DNA of 64,000 bases from Apis mellifera (GCF_003254395.2 NC_037643.1:4577458-4641457); one strand, 5' to 3'. Numbered from the stretch's first letter, positions 1 through 12,993 are shown. The notes: generated by a model from the sequence alone, not told the origin. A program made the numbers and translations.

Positions 1-2591
1 GAGATCGTCCAATGTTGAATGAGCACGAAATTCGCACGGAACGATAAATTTTATTATAACTTGCCCGGAAAATTGCGCGATCGTCATTATGGTTTCTGCT
101 TTTTGAAAACAAATAAACTGAACTTTCGTGAAAATCTTGTTTATCGAAGTATTATACGTAGACATTCAATTCAAATATGCAAATTGAATTTGTCTTTCCA
201 TAATGCGCTTATGATGTTAATACGTGGTTAATAATTATATTTTTTGAAATAGATATATTGATTAAAAACGGTGGTTATTTTAATTTCCATTGTTTTTCTT
301 TTTATTATTATGACAGAAGAAAAATATTTTTTATTAATTAATTTTCTCAACATTTGACGGATATTTTTTATCACAAATAAATCACGTCACTTTTTATTTC
401 ACATTTATTTGCTTTGTGCATAACAGACTAAATTATAAGTTGAAATTTATTCACATTACTTTCATTTAGTTTTACATACTTTTTGTCATATTTCTATCTA
501 TTTTCATATTTCAATCAAAAATAAATATGAAAATAATAAACATGAGCTATAAATATTTAAATATACGAATTAAAAATGTGAAAAGCCATATCGTTTATGT
601 ACTATTACGAAATAATTAATTTGTTATTTTTCTCTCAGCGAAGAAAATTCTATAAATCTTTCTCTATCAACAATAAAATCATATATCTTAAATTCTTTAA
701 ATGTTTGTAAGAGATATTTTAACGTTCTCTTAGGATACAAATTCGACTGATGGCTCTCTATTAATCAATAGATAAGCCTTTGGGCTTGATTTAGGGCAAA
801 ATTTTTATTTTGTTATGAAATTGATATCTTGAAATTTCGTCCATTTATTCGTGGATTTCCCAACACAATAATGAATTTAATGCTTTATGGATTGAATATA
901 ATTCGATAAATGTTTGCTAATTTTGTTTCGAAAGATATAAATAACACGTTCTTAATAATAATAATTTATTATTAAGAATAAAGAAATTGAAATAAAAGAA
1001 GATATTGAAGATTAAATTAAAAATGTATCAAATAATTGAATAATTTTTTAGAATTTTTAAATAATAATGAAACGAAAATTCAGTCACCTTATATTTTATT
1101 TGCTTATTTGGATTATTTTGATAACATTTTTCAGATATAATCAGATCTTCTTTTATTTATTAATGAGATATATTAGGCAGAACACATTTTCATTTAAATT
1201 GTCTGTTAATAGTAATATCAGTTTAATTAACGCTACATGGCGAAAATGGCCTTGTGGTTTGGTTTAGCATAATAACAAGGAGTAAAATGTTTTCGATGCA
1301 CGTGTCATTACAGTCAATTCTATGCGCGCCATCGATCCAAATAAATTCATTTACCTTAATTACTTTCCTTTTATAATATCAGCCACTTTTTAAAATCGAG
1401 CTTTCAATAAAATCTCTTTAAAAAGTATCCTTGAAATTTCAATTTTCCTTTGAATTTGTATTCTACTTCAAAGGCGTTTGTTTCATCTGTAATTCATTAT
1501 TGGCAGTGGCTGATAACGTGCTTAATATTGAAAAATTATATTTAATTTGAATAATTTTATATTTAATATTTGTAACTTTGATAATGTTTTATATTAAAAA
1601 AAATTGGCAATATTGAAATATACATATTGACAGTATTCTGATTTCGGACATGTTCATAATTAAAATTGAGGAAAATAGAAGAAATGTTATAATAGGAGAT
1701 TTGCTGTAACAAAAATTTAAAAATTTTAATTGAAATTGCATTGGTAGATAAAGAAAGTAAACATCGATTCGCAATTTCAATTTCATAGAGGTTTGGGTAG
1801 AAGATGCAGAGAAGTAACTTTCATGTGCAAAAAACGTCTCCAGAAGAGTGCAGAAGGTTAGTTTTAAAGTGGAGGTGAAGTGGCCGTCTCAAGAGTCAAC
1901 ATTCAGTAGACAGAATGTTTGGAAGCCATTTTATTCGTATGTATGTAATGTATATGATCTTGCATTAAATTTCAATGAATATAAATTGAAATTTTCTAAG
2001 TTTTTTCTTTCAATATTATTTACATATTTATTATTTTAATCTGTATAATAGAAATATGTAATTATTTTGAAAAAATATATGAGCAAAGTTAAATAATTTA
2101 AATTCTAGGAAAATAACATCAAAATATTAATTAAAGATTTGGTATATTCAATTTGAGATTTGGTTATATAATCGAAACTTTAATAAAAAATTTCTCATTT
2201 AAAATTAATGAACTTTATATCACTTTATATTATCTCTTCTTATTTATGCACTTATTAAATTCAATGTCATAGATTTATTTAAAAGAGTCATTTAATCCAT
2301 TTCATATTCATATTTAATTTACTATTTCATTATATTTAAATACGTATCTATGTAATAATTATTTATTTTCTAATCTAATATCTTTCTATTATAAACTTAT
2401 AATATTTGTTTTATAATAATATTAATTCTTTAAAATAAAGATTATACGTTAAATTTATCTTATGAAATGAAACAATTCGATTCAACAAGGATTGAATCGA
2501 TATTTTTACAAAATCAAATTTACTTAGAAATCTCTTAAAAATATTTCTTATCAATAATGGCATTTTTTTAAATTTTGTAACGCCGGAAAGA
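1..2591 (+). repeat. 2.6-kb tandem unit, copy 1
   Basis: First of three direct copies of an AT-rich unit. It starts at the first base of the window with the same bases that open the later copies at 2592 and 5190, so further copies may lie upstream. It holds only short reading frames of 60-70 codons, identical between copies and unlike any family I know, so I treat it as non-coding. The first ~600 bases differ from the other copies by many one-base gains and losses, while roughly 600-2500 is almost identical. A 26-base near-palindrome lies at 951-976 (11-base arms). Confidence 0.9.
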
Positions 2592-5189
2592 GAGATCGTC
2601 CAATGTTGAATGATGCACGAAATTCGTACGGAATCGAATAAATTTAATTATAACTTTGCCCGGAAAATTGCGCGTCGTCATTATGTTTCTGCTTTTGAAA
2701 CAAATAAATGAACTTTCCGTGAAAATCTTGTTTATCGAAAGTATTATACGTAGACATTCAATTCAAATATGCAAATGAATTTGATCTTTCCATAATGCGC
2801 TTATGATGTATAATCGTGGTTAATAAATTATATTGTTTTGAAAATAGATATATCTGATTAAAACGGTGGTTATTTTTAATTTCATTGTTTTTCTTTTTAT
2901 TATTATGACAGAAGAAAAATATTTTTTATTAATTATTTTCTCAACATTTGACGGAATTTTTTTATCACAAATAAATCCGTCACTTTTTTATTTCACATTT
3001 ATTTGCTTTGTGCATAACAAGACTAAAATAAGTTGAAAATTTATTCCAATTTACTTTCATTTAGTTTTAATACCTTTTTGTCATATTTCTATCTGATTTT
3101 CATATTTCAATCAAAAATAAATATGAAAATAATAAACATGAGCTATAAATATTTAAATATACGAATTAAAAATGTGAAAAGCCATATCGTTTATGTACTA
3201 TTACGAAATAATTAATTTGTTATTTTTCTCTCAGCGAAGAAAATTCTATAAATCTTTCTCTATCAACAATAAAATCATATATCTTAAATTCTTTAAATGT
3301 TTGTAAGAGATATTTTAACGTTCTCTTAGGATACAAATTCGACTGATGGCTCTCTATTAATCAATAGATAAGCCTTTGGGCTTGATTTAGGGCAAAATTT
3401 TTATTTTGTTATGAAATTGATATCTTGAAATTTCGTCCATTTATTCGTGGATTTCCCAACATAATAATGAATTTAATGCTTTATGGATTGAATATAATTC
3501 GATAAATGTTTGCTAATTTTGTTTCGAAAGATATAAATAACACGTTCTTAATAATAATAATTTATTATTAAGAATAAAGAAATTGAAATAAAAGAAGATA
3601 TTGAAGATTAAATTAAAAATGTATCAAATAATTGAATAATTTTTTAGAATTTTTAAATAATAATGAAACGAAAATTCAGTCACCTTATATTTTATTTGCT
3701 TATTTGGATTATTTTGATAACATTTTTCAGATATAATCAGATCTTCTTTTATTTATTAATGAGATATATTAGGCAGAACACATTTTCATTTAAATTGTCT
3801 GTTAATAGTAATATCAGTTTAATTAACGCTACATGGCGAAAATGGCCTTGTGGTTTGGTTTAGCATAATAACAAGGAGTAAAATGTTTTCGATGCACGTG
3901 TCATTACAGTCTTCTATGCGCGCCATCGGATCCAAATAAATTCATTTACCTTAATTACTTTCCTTTTATAATATCAGCCACTTTTTTAAAATCGAGCTTT
4001 CAAATAAAATCTCTTTAAAATAGTATCCTTGAAATTTCAATTTTCCTTTGAATTTGTATTCTACTTCAAAGGCGTTTGTTTCATCTGTAATTCATTATTG
4101 GCAGTGGCTGATAACGTGCTTAATATTGAAAAATTATATTTAATTTGAATAATTTTATATTTAATATTTGTAACTTTGATAATGTTTTATATTAAAAAAA
4201 ATTGGCAATATTGAAATATACATATTGACAGTATTCTGATTTCGGACATGTTCATAATTAAAATTGAGGAAAATAGAAGAAATGTTATAATAGGAGATTT
4301 GCTGTAACAAAAATTTAAAAATTTTAATTGAAATTGCATTGGTAGATAAAGAAAGTAAACATCGATTCGCAATTTCAATTTCATAGAGGTTTGGGTAGAA
4401 GATGCAGAGAAGTAACTTTCATGTGCAAAAAACGTCTCCAGAAGAGTGCAGAAGGTTAGTTTTAAAGTGGAGGTGAAGTGGCCGTCTCAAGAGTCAACAT
4501 TCAGTAGACAGAATGTTTGGAAGCCATTTTATTCGTATGTATGTAATGTATATGATCTTGCATTAAATTTCAATGAATATAAATTGAAATTTTCTAAGTT
4601 TTTTCTTTCAATATTATTTACATATTTATTATTTAATCTGTATAATAGAAATATGTAATTATTTTGAAAAAAATATATGAGCAAAGTTAAATAATTTAAA
4701 TTCTAGGAAATAACATCAAAATATTAATTAAAGATTTGGTATATTCAATTTTGAGATTTGGTTATATAATCGAAACTTTAATAAAAAATTTCTCATTTAA
4801 AATTAATGAACTTTATATCACTTTATATTATCTCTTCTTATTTATGCACTTATTAAATTCAATGTCATAGATTTATTTAAAAGAGTCATTTAATCCATTT
4901 CATATTCATATTTAATTTACTATTTCATTATATTTAAATACGTATCTATGTAATAATTATTTATTTTCTAATCTAATATCTTTCTATTATAAACTTATAA
5001 TATTTGTTTTATAATAATATTAATTCTTTAAAATAAAGATTATACGTTAAATTTATCTTATGAAATGAAACAATTCGATTCAACAAGGATTGAATCGATA
5101 TTTTTACAAAATCAAATTTACTTAGAAATCTCTTAAAAATATTTCTTATCAATAATGGCATTTTTTTAAATTTTGTAACGCCGGAAAGA
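2592..5189 (+). repeat. 2.6-kb tandem unit, copy 2
   Basis: Second direct copy, about 2598 bases. Landmarks recur at a constant offset of about 2596-2599 bases from copy 1 (for example the ATGAAACGAAAATTC landmark at 1067, 3663 and 6262). Its 5' ~500 bases again carry scattered single-base indels relative to copies 1 and 3. No recognisable gene. Confidence 0.92.
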
Positions 5190-7791
5190 GAGATCGTCCA
5201 ATGTTGAATGAGCACGAAATTCGCACGGAACGAATAAATTTATATTATAACTTTGCCTCTGGAAAATTGCGGATCGTCTATTATGTTTTGCTTTTTGAAA
5301 CAAATAAACTGAACTTTCGTGAAAATCTTGTTTATCGAAGTATTATACGTAGACATTCAATTCAAATATGCAAATTGATTTGTCTTTCCATAATGCGCTT
5401 ATGATGTAAATACGTGTTAATAATTATATTTTTTGAATAGATAATCTGATTAAAAACGGTGGGTTATTTTAATTTCATTTTTTTCTTTTTATTATTTGAC
5501 AGAAGAAAAATATTTTTTTAATTAATTAAATTTTCTCACATTTGACGGAATTTTTTTATATCACAAATAATTCACGTCACTTTTTTATTTCCATTTATTT
5601 GCTTTGTGCACATAACAGACTAAATTATAAGTTGAAAATTTATTCCAATTTACTTCATTTACTTTTACATACTTTTTGTCATATTTCTATCTGATTTTCA
5701 TATTTCAATCAAAAATAAATATGAAAATAATAAACATGAGCTATAAATATTTAAATATACGAATTAAAAATGTGAAAAGCCATATCGTTTATGTACTATT
5801 ACGAAATAATTAATTTGTTATTTTTCTCTCAGCGAAGAAAATTCTATAAATCTTTCTCTATCAACAATAAAATCATATATCTTAAATTCTTTAAATGTTT
5901 GTAAGAGATATTTTAACGTTCTCTTAGGATACAAATTCGACTGATGGCTCTCTATTAATCAATAGATAAGCCTTTGGGCTTGATTTAGGGCAAAATTTTT
6001 ATTTTGTTATGAAATTGATATCTTGAAATTTCGTCCATTTATTCGTGGATTTCCCAACACAATAATGAATTTAATGCTTTATGGATTGCAATATAATTCG
6101 ATAAATGTTTGCTAATTTTGTTTCGAAAGATATAAATAACACGTTCTTAATAATAATAATTTATTATTAAGAATAAAGAAATTGAAATAAAAGAAGATAT
6201 TGAAGATTAAATTAAAAATGTATCAAATAATTGAATAATTTTTTAGAATTTTTAAATAATAATGAAACGAAAATTCAGTCACCTTATATTTTATTTGCTT
6301 ATTTGGATTATTTTGATAACATTTTTCAGATATAATCAGATCTTCTTTTATTTATTAATGAGATATATTAGGCAGAACACATTTTCATTTAAATTGTCTG
6401 TTAATAGTAATATCAGTTTAATTAACGCTACATGGCGAAAATGGCCTTGTGGTTTGGTTTAGCATAATAACAAGAGTAAAATGTTTTCGATGCACGTGTC
6501 ATTACAGTCAATTCTATGCGCGCCATCGGATCCAAATAAATTCATTATACCTTAATTACTTTCCTTTTATAATATCAGCCACTTTTTTAAAATCGAGCTT
6601 TCAAATAAAATCTCTTTAAAATAGTATCCTTGAAATTTCAATTTTCCTTTGAATTTGTATTCTACTTCAAAGGCGTTTGTTTCATCTGTAATTCATTATT
6701 GGCAGTGGCTGATAACGTGCTTAATATTGAAAAATTATATTTAATTTGAATAATTTTATATTTAATATTTGTAACTTTGATAATGTTTTATATTAAAAAA
6801 AATTGGCAATATTGAAATATACATATTGACAGTATTCTGATTTCGGACATGTTCATAATTAAAATTGAGGAAAATAGAAGAAATGTTATAATAGGAGATT
6901 TGCTGTAACAAAAATTTAAAAATTTTAATTGAAATTGCATTGGTAGATAAAGAAAGTAAACATCGATTCGCAATTTCAATTTCATAGAGGTTTGGGTAGA
7001 AGATGCAGAGAAGTAACTTTCATGTGCAAAAAACGTCTCCAGAAGAGTGCAGAAGGTTAGTTTTAAAGTGGAGGTGAAGTGGCCGTCTCAAGAGTCAACA
7101 TTCAGTAGACAGAATGTTTGGAAGCCATTTTATTCGTATGTATGTAATGTATATGATCTTGCATTAAATTTCAATGAATATAAATTGAAATTTTCTAAGT
7201 TTTTTCTTTCAATATTATTTACATATTTATTATTTAATCTGTATAATAGAAATATGTAATTATTTTGAAAAAAATATATGAGCAAAGTTAAATAATTTAA
7301 ATTCTAGGAAATAACATCAAAATATTAATTAAAGATTTGGTATATTCAATTTTGAGATTTGGTTATATAATCGAAACTTTAATAAAAAATTTTCTCATTT
7401 AAAATTAATGAACTTTATATCACTTTATATTATCTCTTCTTATTTATGCACTTATTAAATTCAATGTCATAGATTTATTTAAAAGAGTCATTTAATCCAT
7501 TTCATATTCATATTTAATTTACTATTTCATTATATTTAAATACGTATCTATGTAATAATTATTTATTTTCTAATCTAATATCTTTCTATTATAAACTTAT
7601 AATATTTGTTTTATAATAATATTAATTCTTTAAAATAAAGATTATACGTTAAATTTATCTTATGAAATGAAACAATTCGATTCAACAAGGATTGAATCGA
7701 TATTTTTACAAAATCAAATTTACTTAGAAATCTCTTAAAAATATTTCTTATCAATAATGGCATTTTTTTAAATTTTGTAACGCCGGAAAGA
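5190..7791 (+). repeat. 2.6-kb tandem unit, copy 3
   Basis: Third direct copy, about 2602 bases. It ends with the same CCGGAAAGAGAG string that closes copies 1 and 2, but then continues into GC-rich coding sequence of a paramyosin-like gene instead of another unit. This fixes the right-hand boundary of the array. No recognisable gene inside the unit. Confidence 0.92.
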
Positions 7792-8168
7792 GAGCTAGAA
7801 CTCGACGAAGAAAGCGCCGACACTCCGAAACCGTGAAGATTCTTCGCAAGAAAGAGCGCAACATCAAGGAGGTGATGATCCAGGTTGAGGAGGATGCGAA
7901 GAATATCGCATTGTTGCAAGAATCGTTGACAAAGCGTCCCAAAAAGTGAATCTCTACAAGAGGCAATTGCAAGAGCAAGAGGGCATGTCCCAACAGAGCG
8001 TGACCAGGGTCCGCCGATTCCAAAGAGAACTGGAAGCTGCTGAAGACCGAGCCGACACGCCGAGAGCAATTTGACTCTGATCCGTGCAAAACACCGCAGT
8101 TTCGTCACCACCTCCAGCGTGCCGGTTCTCAGGTGTACCTCGTCCAGGAGACGAGGTCTGACCTATAA
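7783..8168 (+). CDS. Prm: Paramyosin-like protein, C-terminal coding end (partial, four apparent frameshifts)
   Basis: Paramyosin forms the core of invertebrate thick filaments as a coiled-coil dimer. Read across frames, this stretch gives ELELDEE, then RRHSETVKILRKKER, VEEDAKNIALLQESL, VNLYKRQLQEQEG, RVRRFQRELEAAEDRAD, IRAKHRSFVTTSSVP and a tail ending TRSDL with a stop at 8166-8168. The RVRRFQRELEAAEDRAD and IRAKHR-VTTS-VPG blocks are the paramyosin C-terminus; muscle myosin rod is the less likely alternative. The frame changes about four times, near 7813, 7931, 8057 and 8125. Each is explained by one missing base in a short run (AAAA, AAAA, CC, GGG). The coding sense is otherwise intact, so I read these as sequence errors, though a decayed copy cannot be excluded. 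The rest of the gene would lie upstream, beyond the repeat array. The exact 3' splice site is uncertain; AG dinucleotides occur at 7789-7794. Confidence 0.72.
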
Positions 8169-8380
8169 AAACGCCACCACCATCGACACTCCACCCTTCG
8201 CCACTTCGAACGTCACCTTGTCGTCTTTAGAAACGTACGTAATCCGATTAATCGTGACGGAGATTTCCTTTCGAATCTTCCTATTCGTGACCTATCAGCA
8301 CTATATAAATAACTTACGACATCCATTACACAAATTCTAATTTATCTCTTCGATGAATAAAATATATTCTACAGATGAAC
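8169..8380 (+). other. Probable 3' UTR of the paramyosin-like gene
   Basis: The sequence stays moderately GC-rich after the stop codon to about 8280, then falls to background. An AATAAA polyadenylation hexamer lies at 8356-8361, about 190 bases past the stop. The transcript end itself is inferred. Confidence 0.5.
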
Positions 8381-11003
8381 TATTGTACACCATTTTACTA
8401 TTTAATTCCTCCTTTCGAAATAATAAAAACAGACGTCATTAAAATTTTTCGGATTTAAAAGTGTTAAGATGAACGTAAAATTTAACTTGCGAGCCAATGA
8501 TACTAACTGATAAGTAAAAATAATAAATAAAGCTCATATCTTTGAAATTAATACTTTTTTTTTTTACGAATATGTACAGGTGTAACGAGCAAACGACGAA
8601 AAAAGGAAGAGCCTCGATATATCATCGTGAATTGAAAAGATCGAGGAGAGTTTTCAACGGGCTGCATAGAGGAAAAAAAAAAAAAAAAAATAACAAAGAA
8701 TGAAAAGAAGAACGCTAAAGATGTATCACTTTAATTTAATTTTTAACTATGACAAAACTCAACGACCCGTCGAAAATTCGAAATATTTGGCCAACGAAAC
8801 GCGGGTACCCGTCCAACGAACCAAACAAATGCAAAAAGGCATCATAAAAAAAAAAGAATCATCGCGAAGCACAAGAATATCATCCCTATTTGAATAAATA
8901 GATTTAAAAACTTAACATGTGGAAATTATATATATATATATATATACTAACACATATTATATAATATATACGAGCAAAAGAGAAATCGACAACGATTCGT
9001 TATATCTTCTTATTATCTGTTATGTCAGCATCACGAAGCGTAAGGAGTGGAAAAATAAATAAATAAGGAAAAATATAAAGAAAATAAAAAAAAGAACGCG
9101 ATGTAGATTCAACTATTTTTCTGTCTCTCTCTCTTTCTCCTTACGCCTCTTTGATCGCGCGTGTCGCACTTGTATTTAAATGGATTAACTTTAATTCTTC
9201 TATTATTATATTATAGATAGGTATTATTGCCCATACACACAACTCTCACTGTACGACATACACGATAACCTGTGTCAAACAATAATTTAATAAATAAACT
9301 GAAACACGTACGTACGAAGCAGATGGAATACATTTTCTCCCATAGTTTGAAGATGAAGAATAAACACTAATACCAATATTATATTCCTGTAACATACCCT
9401 GTAGAAAATCACCGATTTTTTTTGTAATTTTTCATCTCTTTTTTTAACTATTATAATTCTCATTCAACTTGTCCTTTTTTTCTTTTCTATTAATACTTTC
9501 CATGTCGATAGCCAACGATAACCCTTTCAAAGCTCAATGTTTTTGAAAGATAAAATATTGTATAAAATATCGTGTTTATATTATTAATAATATCGTAATA
9601 CTGTGACAACGAATCGTATATTTAACTCCGAATAAGCTATAGCTACATTTATAAAGAACAAATATCTTATTTATTTTTATAACTATATAATAGATTTTAA
9701 AGATCTAGATTATCCATGGAAGGCTAAATGCAATGATGTGTCTAATATAAACAAGATCACTGTGCCTAACAAAGAATATAAAACTATATTTGTAAATTCA
9801 GAATAAATTGTTATTACTTACATTTACATTAATGCATTTATCTCCTAAATATTGATTACTTTTTATTCATCAAAACATTACAAATAAAAATTAATCTATC
9901 TGAGCCAGATATTTTACCTGAATGGTGAGATTTCTGAGATTTCAAGATTATCTATCTCTATCTATCTATCTATCTTTTCAAACAAAATTATTGATGCGTT
10001 TTTATTTTCTATTCAAAAATAAATTATCAACGTTAATGTATCTACAACTGAAAATACTTATAATATTATTTTACAATACAAAATAATTTTGAAAACAAAT
10101 TTAGAAATTTGAAATGAAAACTACTGTATAATAACAAAAAATAAGACAGAATGAAGTATAATATAAATATACAAATACATATAAAATAAAAAGAATGTAT
10201 ACAATTCTTCTCATACAGACCACTTTTTTCTCTTCACAGAAAAAACGAAATAAAAATAAAAATAAAAAAGAATTAAATATTCTCAATTACAGAATAAAGA
10301 CCCCATTAAAGAAGAATAAAAATAGACCGATAAAAATTGAAAAAATTACTATTATTTATTTTTATAATGAACGTAACATGCTAAAATTATTAATATATAA
10401 TGCACAATAGTATACATAACATTCAACACCTGAAATATCAGATTGATCAGCATTTCCTCATTACTTTAGAATTATCATCAATAATAAACCGCAATTTAAA
10501 ATTATGAAATAATTAATTATATAATTTAATTATATAATTACATATTAAAACAGAACATTGATATGAAATTGATATAGAATTGAATTCTACTAGGCAATAA
10601 TCAATAATGTATACGAAACATATGATAATCTCATAATTTCACTCTAACATACCATTAAAAAATAGAATATTTTTCATACTATTTAAAATTATAACAAACA
10701 AAAACAAAAACTATATGTACCTTATACATACCATATACAAGTGGCAAATCAAAAAATTAAAGAGAAATAAACATCAAATTATAAAATATTTTGAATTAAC
10801 AACGAGAGATACAAAAACCTATAACATGATAATCATACTTTTTAAACATAAAAAAAAATACTACTTTGATAACGCGATAATACGTAAAAAATGAAAAAAT
10901 GAAATCGCGAACGCAGCCAATTAGCTCATATTATTTACTATAAAATTTATAATTGTACGGAGGATACAAAAATAAATTATGTAGTAAATAATAATGATTT
11001 CCA
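8381..11003. other. AT-rich sequence without a recognised gene
   Basis: Contains A-runs (around 8670-8690), a (TA) stretch near 8929-8945, a TATC microsatellite at 9949-9975 and further AATAAA hexamers (for example 8522-8527). It could include distal 3' UTR of the paramyosin-like gene. I see no coding region I can support. Confidence 0.6.
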
Positions 11004-11004
11004 G

Positions 11005-11115
11005 GTCTCACCAACTTGGAGGTTGCTGCGAATTGGAGACCCACCCTACCCGCACGGTCCATCACCCACCATTATGCAAAAATATATTACAATCAATGCA
11101 AAATACTCCTTTTGA
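11005..11115 (+). other. Possible terminal exon (coding-like GC-rich patch)
   Basis: A ~65-base patch of over 50% GC in ~20% GC surroundings follows a plausible acceptor (TGATTTCCAG, ending at 11004). In the + frame it reads VSPTWRLLRIGDPPYPHGP and continues to a TGA at 11113-11115. The minus strand also reads as a short possible first exon, beginning MDRAGRVGLQFAATSK from 11062 and followed by a GTGAGA donor. I do not recognise either peptide and cannot decide the strand. A 38-base stretch at 11004-11041 can also fold (GGTCTC pairing GAGACC). Confidence 0.25.
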
Positions 11116-11780
11116 TGTAAAATTGCAAAACGTTCAAACCATGAACATTGTACAAAACAAACAGCAAAAGGAATCTCAAGAGAAACCGAGAAGCTAAATC
11201 TGAAAATAAAAATTGAATTAAATCTTAATTCTATACAACACATCTGTATGAAATTTGAAAAATGAAAAACAACACATTACTTCATATATACATCAATATT
11301 TTATATTATATGAACATAAATATATAAATATTAATATATTATGAAGTTTGAAAACAAAAAAAAAGTGAAATGCATTTCACAGAGAATTTTACTTATTTTA
11401 CTAACACCACTTTTAATATCAATCATCATTATCAAGCATTACCAAGCATTATTAAGGATGCATTTGGAAATATGTTCTATTTTCTACAACAGCAATTCTA
11501 CAAGCAATCTACTTACTACTTTCCTTAAATTTTTCAATATAAAAATTCAATAAATCAACTTAGAAATATCCGAAACATAAATGTTAATTATAATTCTTAA
11601 AGAAACTAACCTATAATATTCAACATCAAGCCTAAATCTAACCTCTTATTCTTTTCTTACTTATATATAACTAAATCCTCATTTCAATCACTTTATTCAA
11701 AAATCTAAAAGTAGTACTTCCTAATTCAAAGATTAAAGAGAAGCCTACATAAAAATCTTAATAGAATCACACCATTTCTA
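11116..11780. other. AT-rich sequence without a recognised gene
   Basis: Low-complexity AT-rich sequence. The last ~60 bases contain a degenerate partial unit of the minisatellite that follows. No supported gene. Confidence 0.55.
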
Positions 11781-12108
11781 CCTACATAGAATCTAATTTT
11801 ATAAGATACAATTATACCTTTCCAATTCATTACAGACTCACACCCTATCACATCATCCCTACCTATCCACAGAATCTAATAAAGTACAGTTATATATTTC
11901 TAATTCATTAAAGAGTCACACTTTATCACACCATCCCTACCTACATAGAATCTAATTTTACAAGATACAATTATACCTTTCCAATTCATTACAGACCACA
12001 CCCTATTCATATCATCCCTACCTATCCACAGAATTTAATAAAATACAGTTATATCTTTCTAATTCATTACCGAATCACACCCTCATCACACCATCCTTGT
12101 CAACACAG
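11781..12108. repeat. Minisatellite with alternating ~81/78-base units
   Basis: Four tandem units begin at 11781, 11862, 11940 and 12021, with a degenerate fifth near 12098. Units 1 and 3 share CCTACATAGAATC and a CCTTTCCAATTCATTAC core. Units 2 and 4 share CCTATCCACAGAAT and a TTTCTAATTCATTA core. The array therefore has an A-B-A-B higher-order period of about 159 bases. Confidence 0.85.
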
Positions 12109-12993
12109 AATCTAAATACATTTCTCTCTATATTTCTAAGAAAGGTACTACCTATCAGTATAAAAAATCTATCTAAAAGATTTGTTTAGGGGCCCCTTCT
12201 ACCAAAAAATAAACATTACATAAAATGTAATGATGTAATGTAATGATGAGTGATGATTGATTGATTTCAAAGTAGGTCTGAAACAAATAAAATTCTAAAT
12301 AATTAGTAATATAATTATTTATTAATCGAAGATACAAATTTTCTTGAAATAGAACTGATATATCTGAAACAAACTCAAATAAAGGATAGCATAACAGTAT
12401 AAAAATATTGTAATTTCTTAAAATTAATGATATAAAATGATAAATATAATGAACATTCACCATTATTCACTTAAAAAATTTCAAAAAACAATTTTAATTC
12501 AAAATTTTAATGACTAAGTCTTCATCAAAGAGAAAAAAAATATTACAAATATTAGCAATATTTTTTGCAACGAATGTAGGAATATAATGTGAAGGATGCT
12601 GAAAAAGAAAAAAAATGTAGTAGTCAGAAGGACTACTAAAAGAAAATATTCTTCCACTCGATATGAATCGAATAACAAACCGGGAGTGGAATATTCATTT
12701 CGTATCGCAACACTAATAAAATAATATATTCTTTTATCAAATAAAAAATTTTTAAATCAACCGCGATGAGTGCTTTCTTATACTTGCAATATTAATTAAT
12801 TTATATTTATTAAAAAAAAAAAAAAATAAACAAAAAGACATGGAAAATTCCCGGAATAATAAATTATTTACGCAACGTTACTCTATGCACTCAAATTTAA
12901 ACAACGCAACACTAATAAAGAATAATCCAAAAAAGATCCAATGGTCTCTTAATGATTGCCATTGTACAATCACCCTTGTGGCTTTTTAGCCAC
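12109..12993. other. AT-rich sequence with isolated CGCAACACTAAT motifs
   Basis: No supported gene. The 12-base string CGCAACACTAAT, the core of the later 34-bp array, occurs singly near 12706-12717 and 12905-12916. An inverted pair TTCCACTC / GAGTGGAA lies near 12652-12692. A hairpin GTGGCT-TTTT-AGCCAC lies at 12978-12993. Confidence 0.6.

Noticed and set aside
1067..7259. Identical 63-70-codon frames recurring in each 2.6-kb unit, on both strands
   Set aside because: They are identical because the whole unit is repeated. Flanking non-coding bases are equally identical, the peptides are low-complexity Ile/Phe/Leu-rich, and no family is recognisable.
1..7791. LTR or DNA transposon with its own enzyme
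   Set aside because: No long terminal repeats, no terminal inverted repeats beyond a few bases, and no transposase or polymerase motifs in the unit.
7611..8111. Minus-strand frames of 166 and 112 codons at the end of the array
   Set aside because: They are antisense shadows of the paramyosin coding patch; the + strand gives a known protein family.
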